Positions 22,055-33,101 are shown, counted from the first letter of the stretch. The stretch is 64,000 nt of DNA from Pisolithus tinctorius (GCA_024663395.1 JANFAH010000002.1:6200001-6264000), one strand, 5' to 3'. Numbers and translations: made by a program. The notes: generated by a model not told the origin, from the letters alone.

Positions 22055-22744
22055 GGTGAAGTAGGGTTAGCTGATTGGGACCCAAGCCATTTTTATGGCT
22101 CAGGATTATGTACATTACATAATCAGTCAGGGTTGAAGAAAACAATCCCTCAGAAGTTGTCAAATCTTTATGTCATTTACTAAATAATGACTGACAAGAT
22201 CATGCTCAAAAAAGTGTCCCAATGACATGTCATTTTAAAATGGTTATATCTTGGTGGCATGTCAACCAAATTACATAAGCAATCCCTTGTTGTCAAGGCA
22301 ACAGTTAGTACTACCTTTGGTCCTGCAGGAGTTTGAATTAATTCCTATTGGCTCTCTCATAAATCTCAACTCTTTCCAAAATCACCCAACATTGGGACAC
22401 TTTTTTGAGCCACTGTATACTACTACAGAGGTACAGTGACTGGAATTGGAACTGACATATGGAGACTCATAAATTTTCAAGTTAAACTTCCTAGACAATG
22501 AATGAAGGGAAGACAGAAAACACATGACAGGTAACACAGGAAAAACCAAAAAGGAAACAGTCTAGGTGCTGGACCATGTGGTGCATGCGCTGTGGAATAC
22601 CTGGCTGCACACTGTCAAGGAGAAGTCTGAAAGGAGGTCTCATGACCCCCCAGAGAATGCCTGGTGTCCTTAGGGACAGCCAGAAGGTTGCCCAGTGAAG
22701 TCAATAATTTCAGGGGCTTCTCAGCCCACAAATCTACCACACCC

Positions 22745-23322
22745 ACCCCTAATTGACCTCTTGCACCCACTGATGATCCAGATGATGAACCAGACCTGGA
22801 CAGACCAGAAGACATTAATCCCAGTGATGATGGTTCTGGTGACAATAGGCCAGGAGATGACCTGGATGATGATGATGATGTCAAGCCTGGGGTAGCCATG
22901 CTTGACAACCTTGCTAAAGCAATAGAGCTCCTCACACACAATGCTCATACTGGCTCTGAATAATCTGCTAGGACCAAGCTGTGCAAACCAGATACCTTCA
23001 ATGGGACAGACCCAAAGAAGCTTCATGCATTTCTTATTCAATGTGAGCTCAACTTCTGGGACTGGCCCTGGGCCTTTCAAAGTGATCAAGCCAAGGTCAC
23101 TTTCATGCAGTCATTCCTGAAAGGGATGGCTCTCAAGTGGTTTGAACTGGACTTACTTGGGACTGAAGACCTGGAGGACCAGCCCTACCAGATGGACTCA
23201 TGGAAAGAGTTCATCATAGAACTCCAAACTACCTTTGGACCCCATGACCTGGTGGCTGATGCCAAAAGCCAGTTGGACCACCTCCAGATGAAAGAGAATC
23301 ACCAGGTCAACAAATATGTACA
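22745..23322 (+). pseudogene. gag: gypsy gag fragment (second gypsy lineage)
   Basis: An acidic leader (DDPDDEPDLDRPEDINPSDD), then MLDNLAKAIELLTHNAHTG, a TAA, then KLCKPDTFNGTDPKKLHAFL, SQTKV-type block QAKVTFMQSFLKGMALKWFE and LQTTFGPHDLVADAKSQLDH. A typical gypsy gag, cut at KYV (23322) by a Tc1-like end inserted at TA. It is not the same copy as gypsy B gag. Confidence 0.8.
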
Positions 23323-24130
23323 GTGGCTCAAAAAACTGTCCACATGTTTGTATGTTTTACATTAGTTATGACTAAATGCAATAACCCCTAACCCTAGCCC
23401 TAAACCATGAGTGTATGAAATAAGGCACTTACTCTTGGCTTTCTATTGGTCCATGAATCAAGTGATTTGGATAGGAATTGATAGAATAGCAGCCATTTGA
23501 AAATGACATGTCATGCAGACAGTTTTTTGACTTACAGTTTTGATTACATAGTTTTGAGTTTAACAAAGTTTAAAATGTGGTGAGGTGCTTACTAATGCTT
23601 ACATGGTATATCACATGGTCTATTTGATGATTTGTCATCATACAAACAATGCCAAACAATGAATTGGGACCATCAAGCTCCCTCTTCTACCCCAACTCAT
23701 GAAACCATCCTGGTCCATCTGGGCCATTTTCTCAGAGTAATCCCCATAAATATTGGTGCCCACTCACTTCAGGTAACCCATTTTCATAAGCATTTAGGCT
23801 GAAGTTTTTCTCCAAACCATCCAAGCTAAAAGCCACTCAGACCAGGTCATCCCAGGGACATCTGGCCATGTCCCAGGGCCATTTACAGTTTGCAGGACCT
23901 GAGATGTCCCATAACCCCAGCCCTTTGGTAATATATTTTGGGCTGTCCCATGACTGCCTTAGGTGTCAGGGGTCCTCAGCTCAAAAAAGTGAAGTTCATA
24001 CTCACATTGAAATGCCACTTCTGGTCAGAGAAACATACATAGCTGTCATGATCATCCAGAATGATGAGCACACCTGTCAAAGTAGGGGGATATGTGAGAG
24101 TCACTGCCATTCCAAAACCATTTAATACAA
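23323..24130 (+). mobile_element. Tc1-like terminal fragment
   Basis: Begins CAGTGGCTCAAAAAACTG after TA, close to the ends of palindrome 2. An inverted partial copy of that end lies near 23500-23535 (GACAGTTTTTTGACTTACAG), repeating the nested-end layout of both palindromes. At 23620-23765 the sequence resembles the interior of palindrome 1 (CCCTCTTCTACCCCAACTC). The right boundary is unclear. No transposase frame. Confidence 0.55.
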
Positions 24131-24344
24131 CTTATGCATTATGCACAATTTGAAGAATACTGGGCAATCAGTGTGTTTGTGTGTGGTGTCATTTCCAGAC
24201 TCATACAATGCCTATGGCAGTGAGAATTGCATTATTGTAATGAATGTTAATGGATTCAGACCTCTCCCATGAGTACTTATGTATGTAAGTTCCCTATTTT
24301 ACTGCAAGAGTGCTCCTTACTAAGATCATACATACTAGATGCAT

Positions 24345-24745
24345 CTCCACCCCCCTCTCTGAAGGCCAGTGGAATGTCCCATGATAGCTTCAGAGGCCAC
24401 TGTGGGATGTCCCACTCCCCTCTCTGGAGGCCAGTGGGATGTCCCATGATAGCTTCAGAGACTACTGTGGGTGTGGGACATCCTATCCCCCTCTCTGGAG
24501 GCCATTGGGATGTCCCATGATAGCTTCAGAGGCTACCATGGGACATCCCACTTCCCTCCCTCAAGGCTGATGGGATGTCCCATGATAGCTTTAGAGGCTA
24601 CTGTGGGACATCCCACTCCCCTCCCTGGAGACCAATGGGATGTCCCATGATAGCTTCAGAGGCTACCATGGGACATCCCACTCCCCTCTCTGGAGAGCAA
24701 TGGGATGTCCCATGGTAGCTTTGAAGGCTGCAGGCATGTCAGTCA
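24345..24745. repeat. Minisatellite, about 6 units of 60-78 bp
   Basis: Units share GGGATGTCCCATGATAGC, TTCAGAGGCTAC and CCCCTCTCTGGAGG. Most units also contain the complement TGGGACATCCC, so each could form a short hairpin. No coding signal. Confidence 0.85.
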
Positions 24746-25169
24746 ATCCCCTTTGGAGACCTATTAGGTCTATTTATTTCTACAGGTTTACAGTATATAC
24801 CTATGAGATCTCAATGGGTTGGGTATACCCAGCTGCTGCCATGGAAAGTGTTTTCTCCAGTACTATGCCTAGGGACTCTGGGGCAGCCATTGATTTCTCC
24901 TGGCATGGTGCTGATCATAAGTGGTTTGTATTTTCCTCATGCAATTTTCCACTTGCTGATAAGATAGGCACACCATCATGATTGCACAATCAGGAGCTAT
25001 AACTTTCATTATGATGACATCACTCCATTATCACTTGCTGGGGTGTTAACACCTACTAGTGCTAGTTGTAGTAGTTGGTAGTGCTGAATAGTGTAGGCTA
25101 TGCTACACTTTGGTAGTGTACATTTTTGGCTACTGTTGACTACAAAAAGTGTAGGGTCAAGCCAGAGTG
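24746..25169. other. No supported gene
   Basis: About 420 bp between two repeat tracts. Short frames occur (113 codons around 24640-24981 overlaps the minisatellite) but without motif. A TTGGTAGTGCTGAATAGTG-type simple repetitiveness is visible near 25070-25120. Confidence 0.4.
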
Positions 25170-25486
25170 TGAAGGTCACATGACAATTGATTGCATGACA
25201 TGACAGATCATGTGATTCAGTCACATGATCGATGACATAATTGTCACATGATCCAAGGGATTGCCAATCCTATGCTGATGATCTCACATGACTGGTGGTC
25301 ATGTGACATGTCACTGTCCCAGTCCCATGATCTGTGGTCATGTGACAATGTGTCATGAAGTTGCATAGGGGCACCCATGTCACATGACTTCATCAGCACT
25401 GGGTTGGGAACACTTTGGGTCATGTGACTGTTATGGCATTGACCATGTGACTGCATCATGTGATTCAGCATCATGTGACTTCCATG
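25170..25486. repeat. Cluster of TCACATGA/TCATGTGA octamers
   Basis: More than a dozen copies of CATGTGA or TCACATG within about 320 bp, in both orientations and irregularly spaced. The sequence is near-palindromic. It may be a degraded short tandem repeat or a binding-site cluster; CpG decay of an ancestral CACGTG core would also give CATGTG. Confidence 0.6.
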
Positions 25487-25638
25487 GCAGACCAGTACAA
25501 GTCTGACAACAGTCAGAGTGGAGAAGGTTCATAACTGACAGAGGGTGGGTGGAGTTGGTGTGGAGTGAGTGAATGACTGGTGGAGAAGGGTGTGGAGTGA
25601 GTGGGGACTTAGGATAAATGCATGGTTGTAACAGGTGG

Positions 25639-28600
25639 CAGAAAAGCTTGGCAAGTGCCCAAGTGGTTCCAGAACAAAGGCAAAGGGAAAAAGAAGGAGA
25701 AAGGCTCTGGAAAAGTGGCCACTGCAGCCAGCTTGAGCACACAGACCAGCACTGACTCCAAACCCAATGGAGTCTGGCTAGCACACCTGCAGGATGATGA
25801 TTGGTTAACAGAAATTGCAGAGGAAGAAATTCTGAACCCCAGGACATCATTACTGATGAAGAAGATGCATACATGAACACCTTTGATCATGCTCTTCTTG
25901 CAGGCAAAAGCCTAAATTCTGCAGAAGAGACCATCCTGTTTGACTCAGGTGCTTCATGTCATATGTCCTACTGCAGCAAATTCCTTGACTACAAGCCAAT
26001 CATTCCCAAACCTATCACTGCTGCTGACAATCACACCTTCCATGCCATTGGGAAAGGTGATCTTGCAATCTCACTCCCAAATGGCACTGCACAAACCCAC
26101 ATTCAACTCAAGGACATGCTCTATGCTCCCAAGATGGGAATTACACTTGTTTCCATTAGCAAACTTGACATCACTGGGTACACTGCATTATTCTGAGACA
26201 AGTGTTGTTAAATTTTCGATGCTCAGAAAAAGAAAGTAGCCAAAATTCTGATGCAAAAAGGGCTCTACTGCCTCAAATGAGCTTGTTGTGCCTTTGCAGG
26301 CCTAGCTAAGGCCACAGAATCCTTAACCATGGAGGAGATACACATCAGGCTTGGTCACATCACTCCTGCAGCCATCCAGCACATGCTCAAGGATGGCACA
26401 ATCACTGGAATTAAGCTGGATGAAGTGCATTCCACCATGGGTGCATGCAATTCATGTGAATATGCCAAAGTGACTCAGAAGCCCATTGGGAAGGAGTGTG
26501 ACCCACCCCACTATGAACACCTTGGTGATGAGGTCCACTCAGACCTTCAGGGACCTTCTCCAGTCCAAACCCCAGGCCACAGCCAGTACTACATGTCATT
26601 CATGGGCAACCACACTCATTACACCACCCTATTTTTGCAGAAGATGAAAGCTGAGACCTTGAAGTCATACAAAGCTTATGAAGCATGGCTGAACATGCAA
26701 TTTGACACCAAAGTCAAGTGACTTCTCTCAGATCAAGGGGGAGAATACCTTAGTGCAGAATTTTCAGATTACTTGAAATCCTGAGGCACAGAATGATGCA
26801 TAACCATTCATGATACCCCCAAACACAATGGAGTTGCAGAACAGCTCAAAAGAACACTTGTTGAGCATGTGCAAGCAATGATTCATGCCAGTGGCTTACC
26901 CAAGAACCTCTGGGGGGAGGCCATTATGCATGCTACTTGGCTCAAGAACCACTTGTCAACTCATCATCTAGGTACCAAGACTCCCTACAAAATGCTCTAC
27001 AAAAGACCACCTGACCTCCCAAAAATCCCAGTCTGGGGATGTTATGTAAAGGTCCATGATACCTCTGGCTCCAAGCTAGACATGTGAGCCCAAGATGGAC
27101 ACTGGGTAGGTTTTGATCCTGAGAGTGATGGCCACTGCATCTACTGGCCTGACACATGAGCAATCAGAATTGAACAAAGTGTCATTTTCAAGTGCTGAGA
27201 TGTGTCCATACCACATGGTGTGCTGCTCAAGGGGAAGCAGGGAAATTCCGAAGCCTCAAAACGAAATTCCACAGCTTCACAGGGAAATTCCAAGGCCTCA
27301 CAGGTAGTCAAGTGACCCACCAAAGCAACTTCAGAAATTCTGAGATCCATTTCAGACCCACTTGGAGAAAATTTCAAAACACCTCCACTGCAACCTCACC
27401 ATTCCACTCACCAATGCTTCAAGTCAGACTATATGAGGCACTTACATGCAGGAGAAGGCACTCATGATGGATGCATCCCTCTTGACTTTGTAAAAGAACT
27501 CCAAGAGAGCAATAGCAACCCAAACAGCCCCAAATCCTGAGAGAATGCTACCACATATTTGATGATGAACTAGCTGCTGATGAAGATGACACTAACATTG
27601 TGTATGCTATGGTGGCAGGGATGGCTGAAGCTGAAGGGCTGGATCCATCAACAGTACATGAGGCAAAATCCCAAGCTGACTGGCCAAAATGGCAAAATGC
27701 CATAAATGCAGAATTACAGAGCATAGAGGAAGCACACACCTGGGACATTGTTGAGTGCCCAAAAGTGTAAATGTCATAGGATGCAAATGGGTCATTAAGA
27801 TCAAATGTAACACTGCAGGAGAGATTGAGAAGTACAAGGCCTGCCTGGTTGCTAAGGGCTACTCTCAGATGCAGGGCATTGACTATGATGAAACCTATGC
27901 TCCTGTCACTAGACTCGCATCTCTTTGCACCATACTTGCAACTGCTGCATGCAATGACTGGGATGTTGATGTATTTGATTTCCACTCAGCATTTCTAAAT
28001 GGCAAACTTGGAGATGGTGAAGACATCTATATGGAGCTCCCTGAGGGCTACACTGTGGGGCAGAGTCTTTCCTGCCCAGTTGGGAAGCTAAACATCACAT
28101 TATATGGCTTGAAACAAGGCATGCTTCAATGGTACCAGAAACTATGTGCCACTCTCACAGATCTTGGGCTCACTGGGGCACATGCAGACTGGGGAGTATT
28201 CTATGGTCACATAGGACCAGAAATCCTCATCCTCACCAGCCACATCAATGACTGCACTATAACAGGCACTTCTCCATCATTAATTTGCTCATTTAAACAG
28301 GAGATCAGCACTTGTTTTAAAATCTCTAATCTAGGGCCCATCAGTTGGCTACTCAGAATGAAGGTGACATGGAATAGAGAAGCCTGCACCATATCATTGT
28401 CCCAGCAGTCCTACATTGAGGCCATCCTGATGAAATATGACCTCACCTACTGCAAGCCTGCCACAATTCCAATGGACCCCAGAATAAAACTCTCCTGCAG
28501 AGAAATTCCACAGTCAGCTGAAGAAGCTTCATGCATGAAAAACATACCCTACTGTGCTGCTGTAGGCTCCCTCATGCACCTTGCTGTTGGAACATGCCCA

Positions 28601-29205
28601 GACATCACATTTGCTGTCTCCACAGTCACACAGTTCAATAATGCACCCAACATGACTCCCTTGGAAGCTGTAAAATGAACCTACAGGTATATCACAGGCA
28701 CAAAAGCACTTGCTTTGATGTTCAGAAATACAGCATGAGGCCTCAAGGGTTGTACCAATGCAGACAGAACTTTGCAGGAGCATTGACAGGCTATCAGTGG
28801 ATATGCATATCTACTGGATGGAGGAGCTATTAGTTGGGCTTTGTGGAAACAAGAACTTGTAACACTCTCAACTGCTGAAGCAGAGTATGTGGCAGTGACT
28901 CACACAGCCAAAGAGGGCTTGTGGCTTCAATGACTCATTGGGGAAGTTTTCTGACCACTCAATACCCCACTCCATTATATTCTGACAGTCAATCCACCAT
29001 CGCACTCACCAAGGATGGCCACTACCATGCTTGCACCAAGCACATCAATATATGATACCATTTCATTCATTTTGCTGCGGAAAATCACTCCTTTCATTTA
29101 ATTTATTGCCCTACTGACAACATGGTTGCTGATACCCTTACCAAACCCTTACCAAGCATCAAGGTGAAACACTTTGCATCTGCACTTGGACTTTGTTCCA
29201 ATTGA
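25639..29205 (+). pseudogene. pol: copia protease, integrase, RT and RNase H (broken)
   Basis: Protease: ILFDSGASCHM (about 25935). Gag-pre-integrase and integrase: RLGHITPAAIQHMLK, CNSCEYAK, HSDLQGP, then a stop before LLSDQGGEYLSAEF, and NGVAEQLKRTLVEH with the catalytic Glu. RT: VIGCKWVIKIKCNTAGEIEK, KGYSQMQGIDYDETYAPV, DFHSAFLNG, ELPEGYTVGQ, LYGLKQGMLQWYQKL. The catalytic box reads ILTSHINDC, where intact copies have VDD, so one Asp is Asn. RNase H: LSTAEAEYVAVTHTAKEG. Many stops and frameshifts, mostly at former CGA or CAG-type sites. Dead. Confidence 0.9.
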
Positions 29206-29212
29206 GGGGGAG

Positions 29213-29450
29213 TGTCAAGAATGCATTCTGGAGTTACAGTAGCCTCTCAGAGTTTCACCCAGGGGCTTGGAATTTCTCCCTGACCCTTGGAATTAAATTC
29301 CAATGTCACTATGCTTACTAATTACAGTACTATAAATTTTCTGCACTGTTCTTTTCCACCTCAGTGACTTCTCTGTACATTGAGGTGAGCATAGCTACAT
29401 TCCATTTGTTTACCTGTACTGACATAGCATAGAACTTACACCTTTGTTAC
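29213..29450 (+). repeat. copia 3' LTR
   Basis: Begins TGTCAAGAATGC immediately after a purine-rich tract and ends CACCTTTGTTAC. It shares most of its length with 17644-17931. Gypsy B gag resumes directly after it. Confidence 0.88.
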
Positions 29451-29451
29451 A

Positions 29452-30060
29452 AAGTTGGTTGTGAGCTTGTGTAAGAACTCATGGTAGTTGTCCATCCAGT
29501 GCAGACAGTCATAATTTTTGGGGTTTAGTAGGTCTTGCTTGAACCAAGCCAGAGCCATACCCTTAAGATAAGACTGAGTGAAGGTAACCTTCACCCTGTC
29601 AGAGTGGAATGTGTGGGGGTGGTCTTGAAAGTTCAACTCCCACTGCATGAGGAACTTGTGGAGTTTCTTTGGGTTAGAGCCATTGAAGGTGTTGGGTTTG
29701 CAGACTTTGGTTTTCAGAGCAGAGTCCCCTGTGCATGAACAGCTCTAGCAAGAGCAACAAGGGGTCCTCTGGCAGCTCAGCCAGGTCTTCAGGGATATCC
29801 CCATCACTGCTGCCCCCACCATCAGGACCATCAGGATTGGGGTTGGGTCCCTCACCTTGGTTAGGAGGCAATGGAGTATGGAAGATAATTGGGTGGAGGT
29901 CAGAGTGACCAGTTTGTGAAGCACTTTTGCCTTCAGTGCAAGAGCAGTGTCAAGCAGAAAAGGATTGGAATTGTTTGACAATGGAAGGGAGGTGATGTGG
30001 ATTAGCCAGTGCTGCAGCAAGGTTCTCAGCAACCTGTCTTTGGGATTGAGCTCAAGTTCT
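29452..30060 (-). pseudogene. gag: gypsy B gag, N-terminal part
   Basis: On the minus strand: an acidic linker near 29750-29850 (DPLLLLLE, PEDLAELPEDP), then QWELNFQDHPHTFHSDRVKV, TFTQSYLKGMALAWFKQDLL and HEFLHKLTTNF, a typical gypsy gag matrix/capsid region. It ends where copia inserted. Stops and shifts separate the blocks upstream. Confidence 0.82.
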
Positions 30061-30124
30061 CATAATGGTGTAAGTTATTCAGAGGACAGAGAATGAGATC
30101 ATACAAGTGTGAGTATGAATATAC

Positions 30125-30667
30125 TGTCAAGTCCAGGCCTACTCTGACCAACGACAATGCTAGACAAGGTCTGGGGAGAGGTATGGAAGCAAGTCTGACA
30201 CAGAAGAAATGAACTCTGACTGGTGGAGTGTTGGCAGGAATGAAGTCTGCTGAGGTAAAGGCAGAGCAGAGTGAGGGAATTGGGTTCAGCTCATGCACTA
30301 CCCCCTTGCATGATCTCAGCCCTCATATTTCAGAGGTAGAGACCAGACAGAAAGTTGGAGGTAACTCCAACAGACAGGAGACAGAGACAGAGGGAGTAGG
30401 AACTAAGTTGATATTCATACTGAAGAACAGTGGAGTACAGTACATGCTTTTTATACCACTACAGTGATACAGTAACTGGAATTGGAACTGAAATATGGAG
30501 ACTCATAAATTTTCAAGTAAAAACTTCCTAGACAGTGAATGAAGGGAAGATGGGCCACATACAACAGGTAACATAGGACAAACCAAAAAGGAAACAGTCT
30601 AGGTGCTGGACCATGCAGTGCATGTGCTGTGGAGTACCTGGCTGCATGCTGTCAAGGAGAAGTCTGA
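30125..30667 (-). repeat. gypsy B 5' LTR, truncated
   Basis: Inner end TGTCAAGTCCAGGCC lies next to gag. It follows the LTR consensus to about 30667, then stops. A 30-bp piece resembling the end of element E (TGTGAATCAAAGTGTGG, 30668-30684) separates it from LTR D at 30700. Confidence 0.85.
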
Positions 30668-30699
30668 TGTGAATCAAAGTGTGGAAAGGTGGTGCAAGC

Positions 30700-31433
30700 T
30701 GTCAAGTCTGGGCCTACTCCAACCAACTCTGACACTAGACAAGGTCTGGGGAGGGGTCTGGAACCAAGTCTGACACAAAGGAACAGAACTCCAACTGGTG
30801 GAGTGTTGGCAGGGATGAAGTCTGCTGAAGAAAAGGCAGAGCAGAGTGAGGGCATCAGGTTTAGCTTGTGTGCTACCCCCTTGCACAATCTCAGCCCTCA
30901 TGTTTCAGAGGTAGAGACCAGATGGATAGTCAGAGGTAACTCCAACAGACAGAAGTCAGAGACAGAAGGAGTAGGAACTAAGTTGATATTTGTACTGGAG
31001 GATAGCAGAGTACGATACATGCTTTTATACTACTACAGAGGTACAGTAACTGGAATCAGAACTGACATACAGAGACTCATAAATTTTCAAGTAAAACTTC
31101 CTAGACAACAAATGAAGGGAAGATGGAAGACATATGATGGGTAACATGGGACAAACCAAAAAGGAAACAGTCCAGGCACCAGACCATGTGGTGTGCATGC
31201 TGCGGAGTACCTGGCTGTGTGCTGTCAAGGAGAAGTCCAAAAGGGGGTCACATGACCCTTCAGAGAATGGCCTGCACAGTCCAATGGTAGACCAGTACAA
31301 GTCTGACAGCAGTCAGAGTGGAGAAGGTTTGTAATTGACAGAGGGAGGGCAGAGTTGGTGCAGAGTGAGTGAATGACCAGTGGAGATGGGTGTGGAGTGA
31401 GTGAGGACTTAGGATAGATGCATGGTCATGACA
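30700..31433 (-). repeat. gypsy D 3' LTR (734 bp)
   Basis: Complete LTR, TGTCAAGTCTGGG to TGGTCATGACA on the plus strand (minus-strand element). A C-run (31438-31445) follows, the complement of the polypurine tract of gypsy A. It is the best intact reference for the interrupted solo LTR. Confidence 0.88.
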
Positions 31434-31626
31434 GTGCCCCCCCATTAGGGCCTGAACCCCTGAAGGCTGCATGTATGGAACAAGATCAACACAAGTCAAT
31501 CATTTTGAAATTGTTTGATGCCTTGAGGACAATGGCTTTAGCTGTGGCAGAGCCCTGTTGGAGTTTGAAGTACTGCTTAAAAACACATGTTAGGGTTCTG
31601 AACCTTTGTACCCTCCCCCCACCACC

Positions 31627-32835
31627 ATGTCCTTCCAGCATGAGAACACAACCCCCCAACCAACCCCAGGCCACTCCTGCAGCTACTCCCAAGTTGTGGA
31701 TGATGCACTGGTCATTCTCACCAACAACTCAACTGACACCAAGTGGGAAAAGACCACAGAGAAGGCATGCCGATGAGAGGAGGCTGAATGGAGGGAGAGA
31801 GCACAAGACCAAGAGGCAGAAGGCAGAGGAGGAGTGACTGGAGGCAGAGTGGAGACAAAGGGCAGAGGAAGAGGCATGGAGGAAGGCAGCTGAAGAGGAG
31901 GAGGCACAAAAGAAGAGGGCAGTGGAGGAGGAGGCAGAGAGGCAGAGGCAGAGGGCCCAGGCCAGGCAGGACAAGGCCACACAGAGGTGAGTGGCAGAGT
32001 ACTGTGAGTCAGGTGGAGCTGACTTGTATTTATTTTATTTTATTTTTATTTTACCTTTTTCAGGTTAAGCAGTGCAGTGTACAACATTAACACTGCCCAG
32101 AGGGTCCCTGGGACCTCTGTGGTGGTCACTGCAACCAGGAGGCCCCCCTGCACTCACTGAATAGTGAGTCTGACAGTGGGGCAGTGTGAGCCAGGACAAG
32201 GTAAGACCTGGGCCTGCATGCCTTGTCACAATGAGAAGAAGACTTGTAGCTGGACATGGGAAGAGGTGGCAGTGGGACCCTTGTGGAAGAGGGCAGGGAC
32301 AGGAAGCTCCTGAGGGGAGAAAAAGAAGAAGCCACAAGGGAAGGGAAAGTCAAGATCAACAGAGACAGAAGAGGCAGATGATGAGTGAGAGGTAGGTGGA
32401 GAGGATGAGGAGGAGCCAGCAACCCCACATGAGGGACCCTCAGGGGCAGGGGCCTCCTTGCAGTGGGTGGAGTGGGAGTGGGAGCAGCAGCTGCAGGCTG
32501 CAGAAAGGTATGTGGAGGTGCATGAGAGGGCTGTGATGGCCTTCAAGAGGATGGCAGTGGCAGCAGAGCAGATGGCAGAAGTGGTGGAGAGGACAGCTGA
32601 CAAGTGGGGAGCATACCACACATGGGTGGAGTGGGGGGAGATGAGGAGGAGGGCCAAGGCATGTGAGGCCAGGATGGCTGAGTTCAAGTGTGCAGGAGGG
32701 GGTTGGAAGTGGCCACAGTCAGAGGCAGATGAAGGCATGGATGGGGACAATGAGGAAGAGGAGGAAGTCAGAGGAGAGCAAGAAGGCAGAGAAGAACAGG
32801 AGGGTGGTGGAGAGGAACAGGTGATGGAGGAGTAG
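31627..32835 (+). pseudogene. Antisense accessory gene of gypsy D: coiled coil plus Zn2Cys6-like protein
   Basis: ATG at 31627 (MSFQHENTTPQPTPGHS), an acidic VDDALVILTNNSTDT block, then an Arg/Glu coiled coil. Exon 1 ends at 31986; intron 31987-32063 (77 nt, GTGAGT...TTTTTCAG). Exon 2 holds the cysteine cluster (PPCTH-stop..., QCEPGQGKTWACMPCHNEKK, TCSW), an acid linker, the Trp motif (VEWEWEQQLQAAERYVEV) and an acidic C-terminus ending MEE. In-frame stops and a shift (near 31800) kill it; the second Cys of the cluster is lost to a stop. Opposite in direction to the gypsy, between pol tail (33012-33095) and 3' LTR, exactly as in gypsy A. Confidence 0.8.
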
Positions 32836-33011
32836 GGTAGTTTTTTTTTTTTTTTTGTGTTTGTATATTTTGTACTACTACAAAATAGACTTGTGACTTT
32901 ATTTGTGGTTCTGAGAAGTAGGGCGGATGAGTGGGAAAAATTCTAAAGTACTTAATGTAACTCAGTAAGGGGTGGAGTTGGCCCATGGAGGAAGGTTATG
33001 CAGGCAGAGTA

Positions 33012-33095
33012 CTATGGCAGAGGTTGATATGGGCCAGGTTTGTGCAGATAGCATTCATGGAAAGCAGAGACTATGTTGGAGGTGTGATCTAGCTC
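33012..33095 (-). pseudogene. pol: gypsy D pol C-terminal remnant
   Basis: Minus-strand peptide ELDHTSNIVSAFHECYLHK followed by PGPYQPLP and a stop, matching the end of gypsy A pol (ELDHASDIVSAFHEHYPHK). Everything upstream of the chromodomain tail is missing; a Tc1 remnant abuts it. Confidence 0.85.
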
Positions 33096-33101
33096 ATACA
33101 C

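Larger units (their letters stand above)
20916..22415. mobile_element. Fold-back palindrome 2, 1500 bp, Tc1-derived
   Basis: Arms 20916-21600 and 21731-22415 (685 bp each) mirror each other with very few mismatches (terminal CAATGG versus CAGTGG; CCCTG versus CCTTG near the spacer); the spacer is 130 bp. Ends are CARTGGCTCAAAAAAGTG, flanked by TA/TA. Each arm carries the N-terminal half of a Tc1-like transposase. As in palindrome 1, an inverted terminal-repeat copy lies about 212 bp inside each end (21100-21127 and mirror). Confidence 0.88.
22665..25480. mobile_element. Composite block inserted in the solo LTR
   Basis: LTR sequence stops at about 22664 (GAGAATGCCTGG) and resumes at about 25481 (CCATGGCAGACCAG). 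Between them lie a gypsy gag fragment (+), a Tc1-like end fragment, a minisatellite and a CATGTGA-rich tract. I found no clean target duplication, so it may be several insertions or a rearrangement. Confidence 0.6.
18770..25633 (-). repeat. Solo gypsy LTR in copia gag, expanded by nested insertions
   Basis: Ends TGTCAAGTCC...GTTGTAACA with a perfect 5-bp duplication GGTGG (18765-18769 and 25634-25638). The LTR pieces are 18770-19087, 20904-20915, 22416-22664 and about 25481-25633. Read together they match the intact LTR at 30700-31433. The gaps hold palindrome 1, palindrome 2 and a composite block. No gypsy internal sequence belongs to this copy, so it is a solo LTR. Confidence 0.88.
17644..29450 (+). 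mobile_element. Ty1/copia retrotransposon with large nested insertion
   Basis: 5' LTR 17644-17931, a primer-binding-like GGTTATGAGCCC immediately after it, gag, protease, integrase, RT and RNase H in copia order, a purine-rich tract (GAGGGGGAG) at about 29204-29212, and a 3' LTR 29213-29450. Gag is interrupted in the zinc knuckle by a solo gypsy LTR (18770-25633) that itself carries about 6.1 kb of insertions. Without these the element would be about 5 kb. Confidence 0.92.
16263..30667 (-). mobile_element. Ty3/gypsy element B, minus strand, split by a copia insertion
   Basis: Reading leftward: 5' LTR (30125-30667, truncated), gag start (29452-30060), [copia 17644-29450], gag remainder and protease (17643-16263). 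The element is truncated just as RT should begin (SLSQ). The gag frame reads across the copia junction: LTTNF on the right side joins GLHDA on the left. Flanks AAACG (17639-17643) and AAAGT (29451-29455) may be a diverged 5-bp target duplication. Confidence 0.85.

Noticed and set aside
18770..25633. Full-length gypsy element with gag at 22745-23322
   Set aside because: The gag fragment is in the wrong orientation relative to the LTR, and the LTR pieces add up to one LTR with a single target duplication; the gag belongs to a later insertion.
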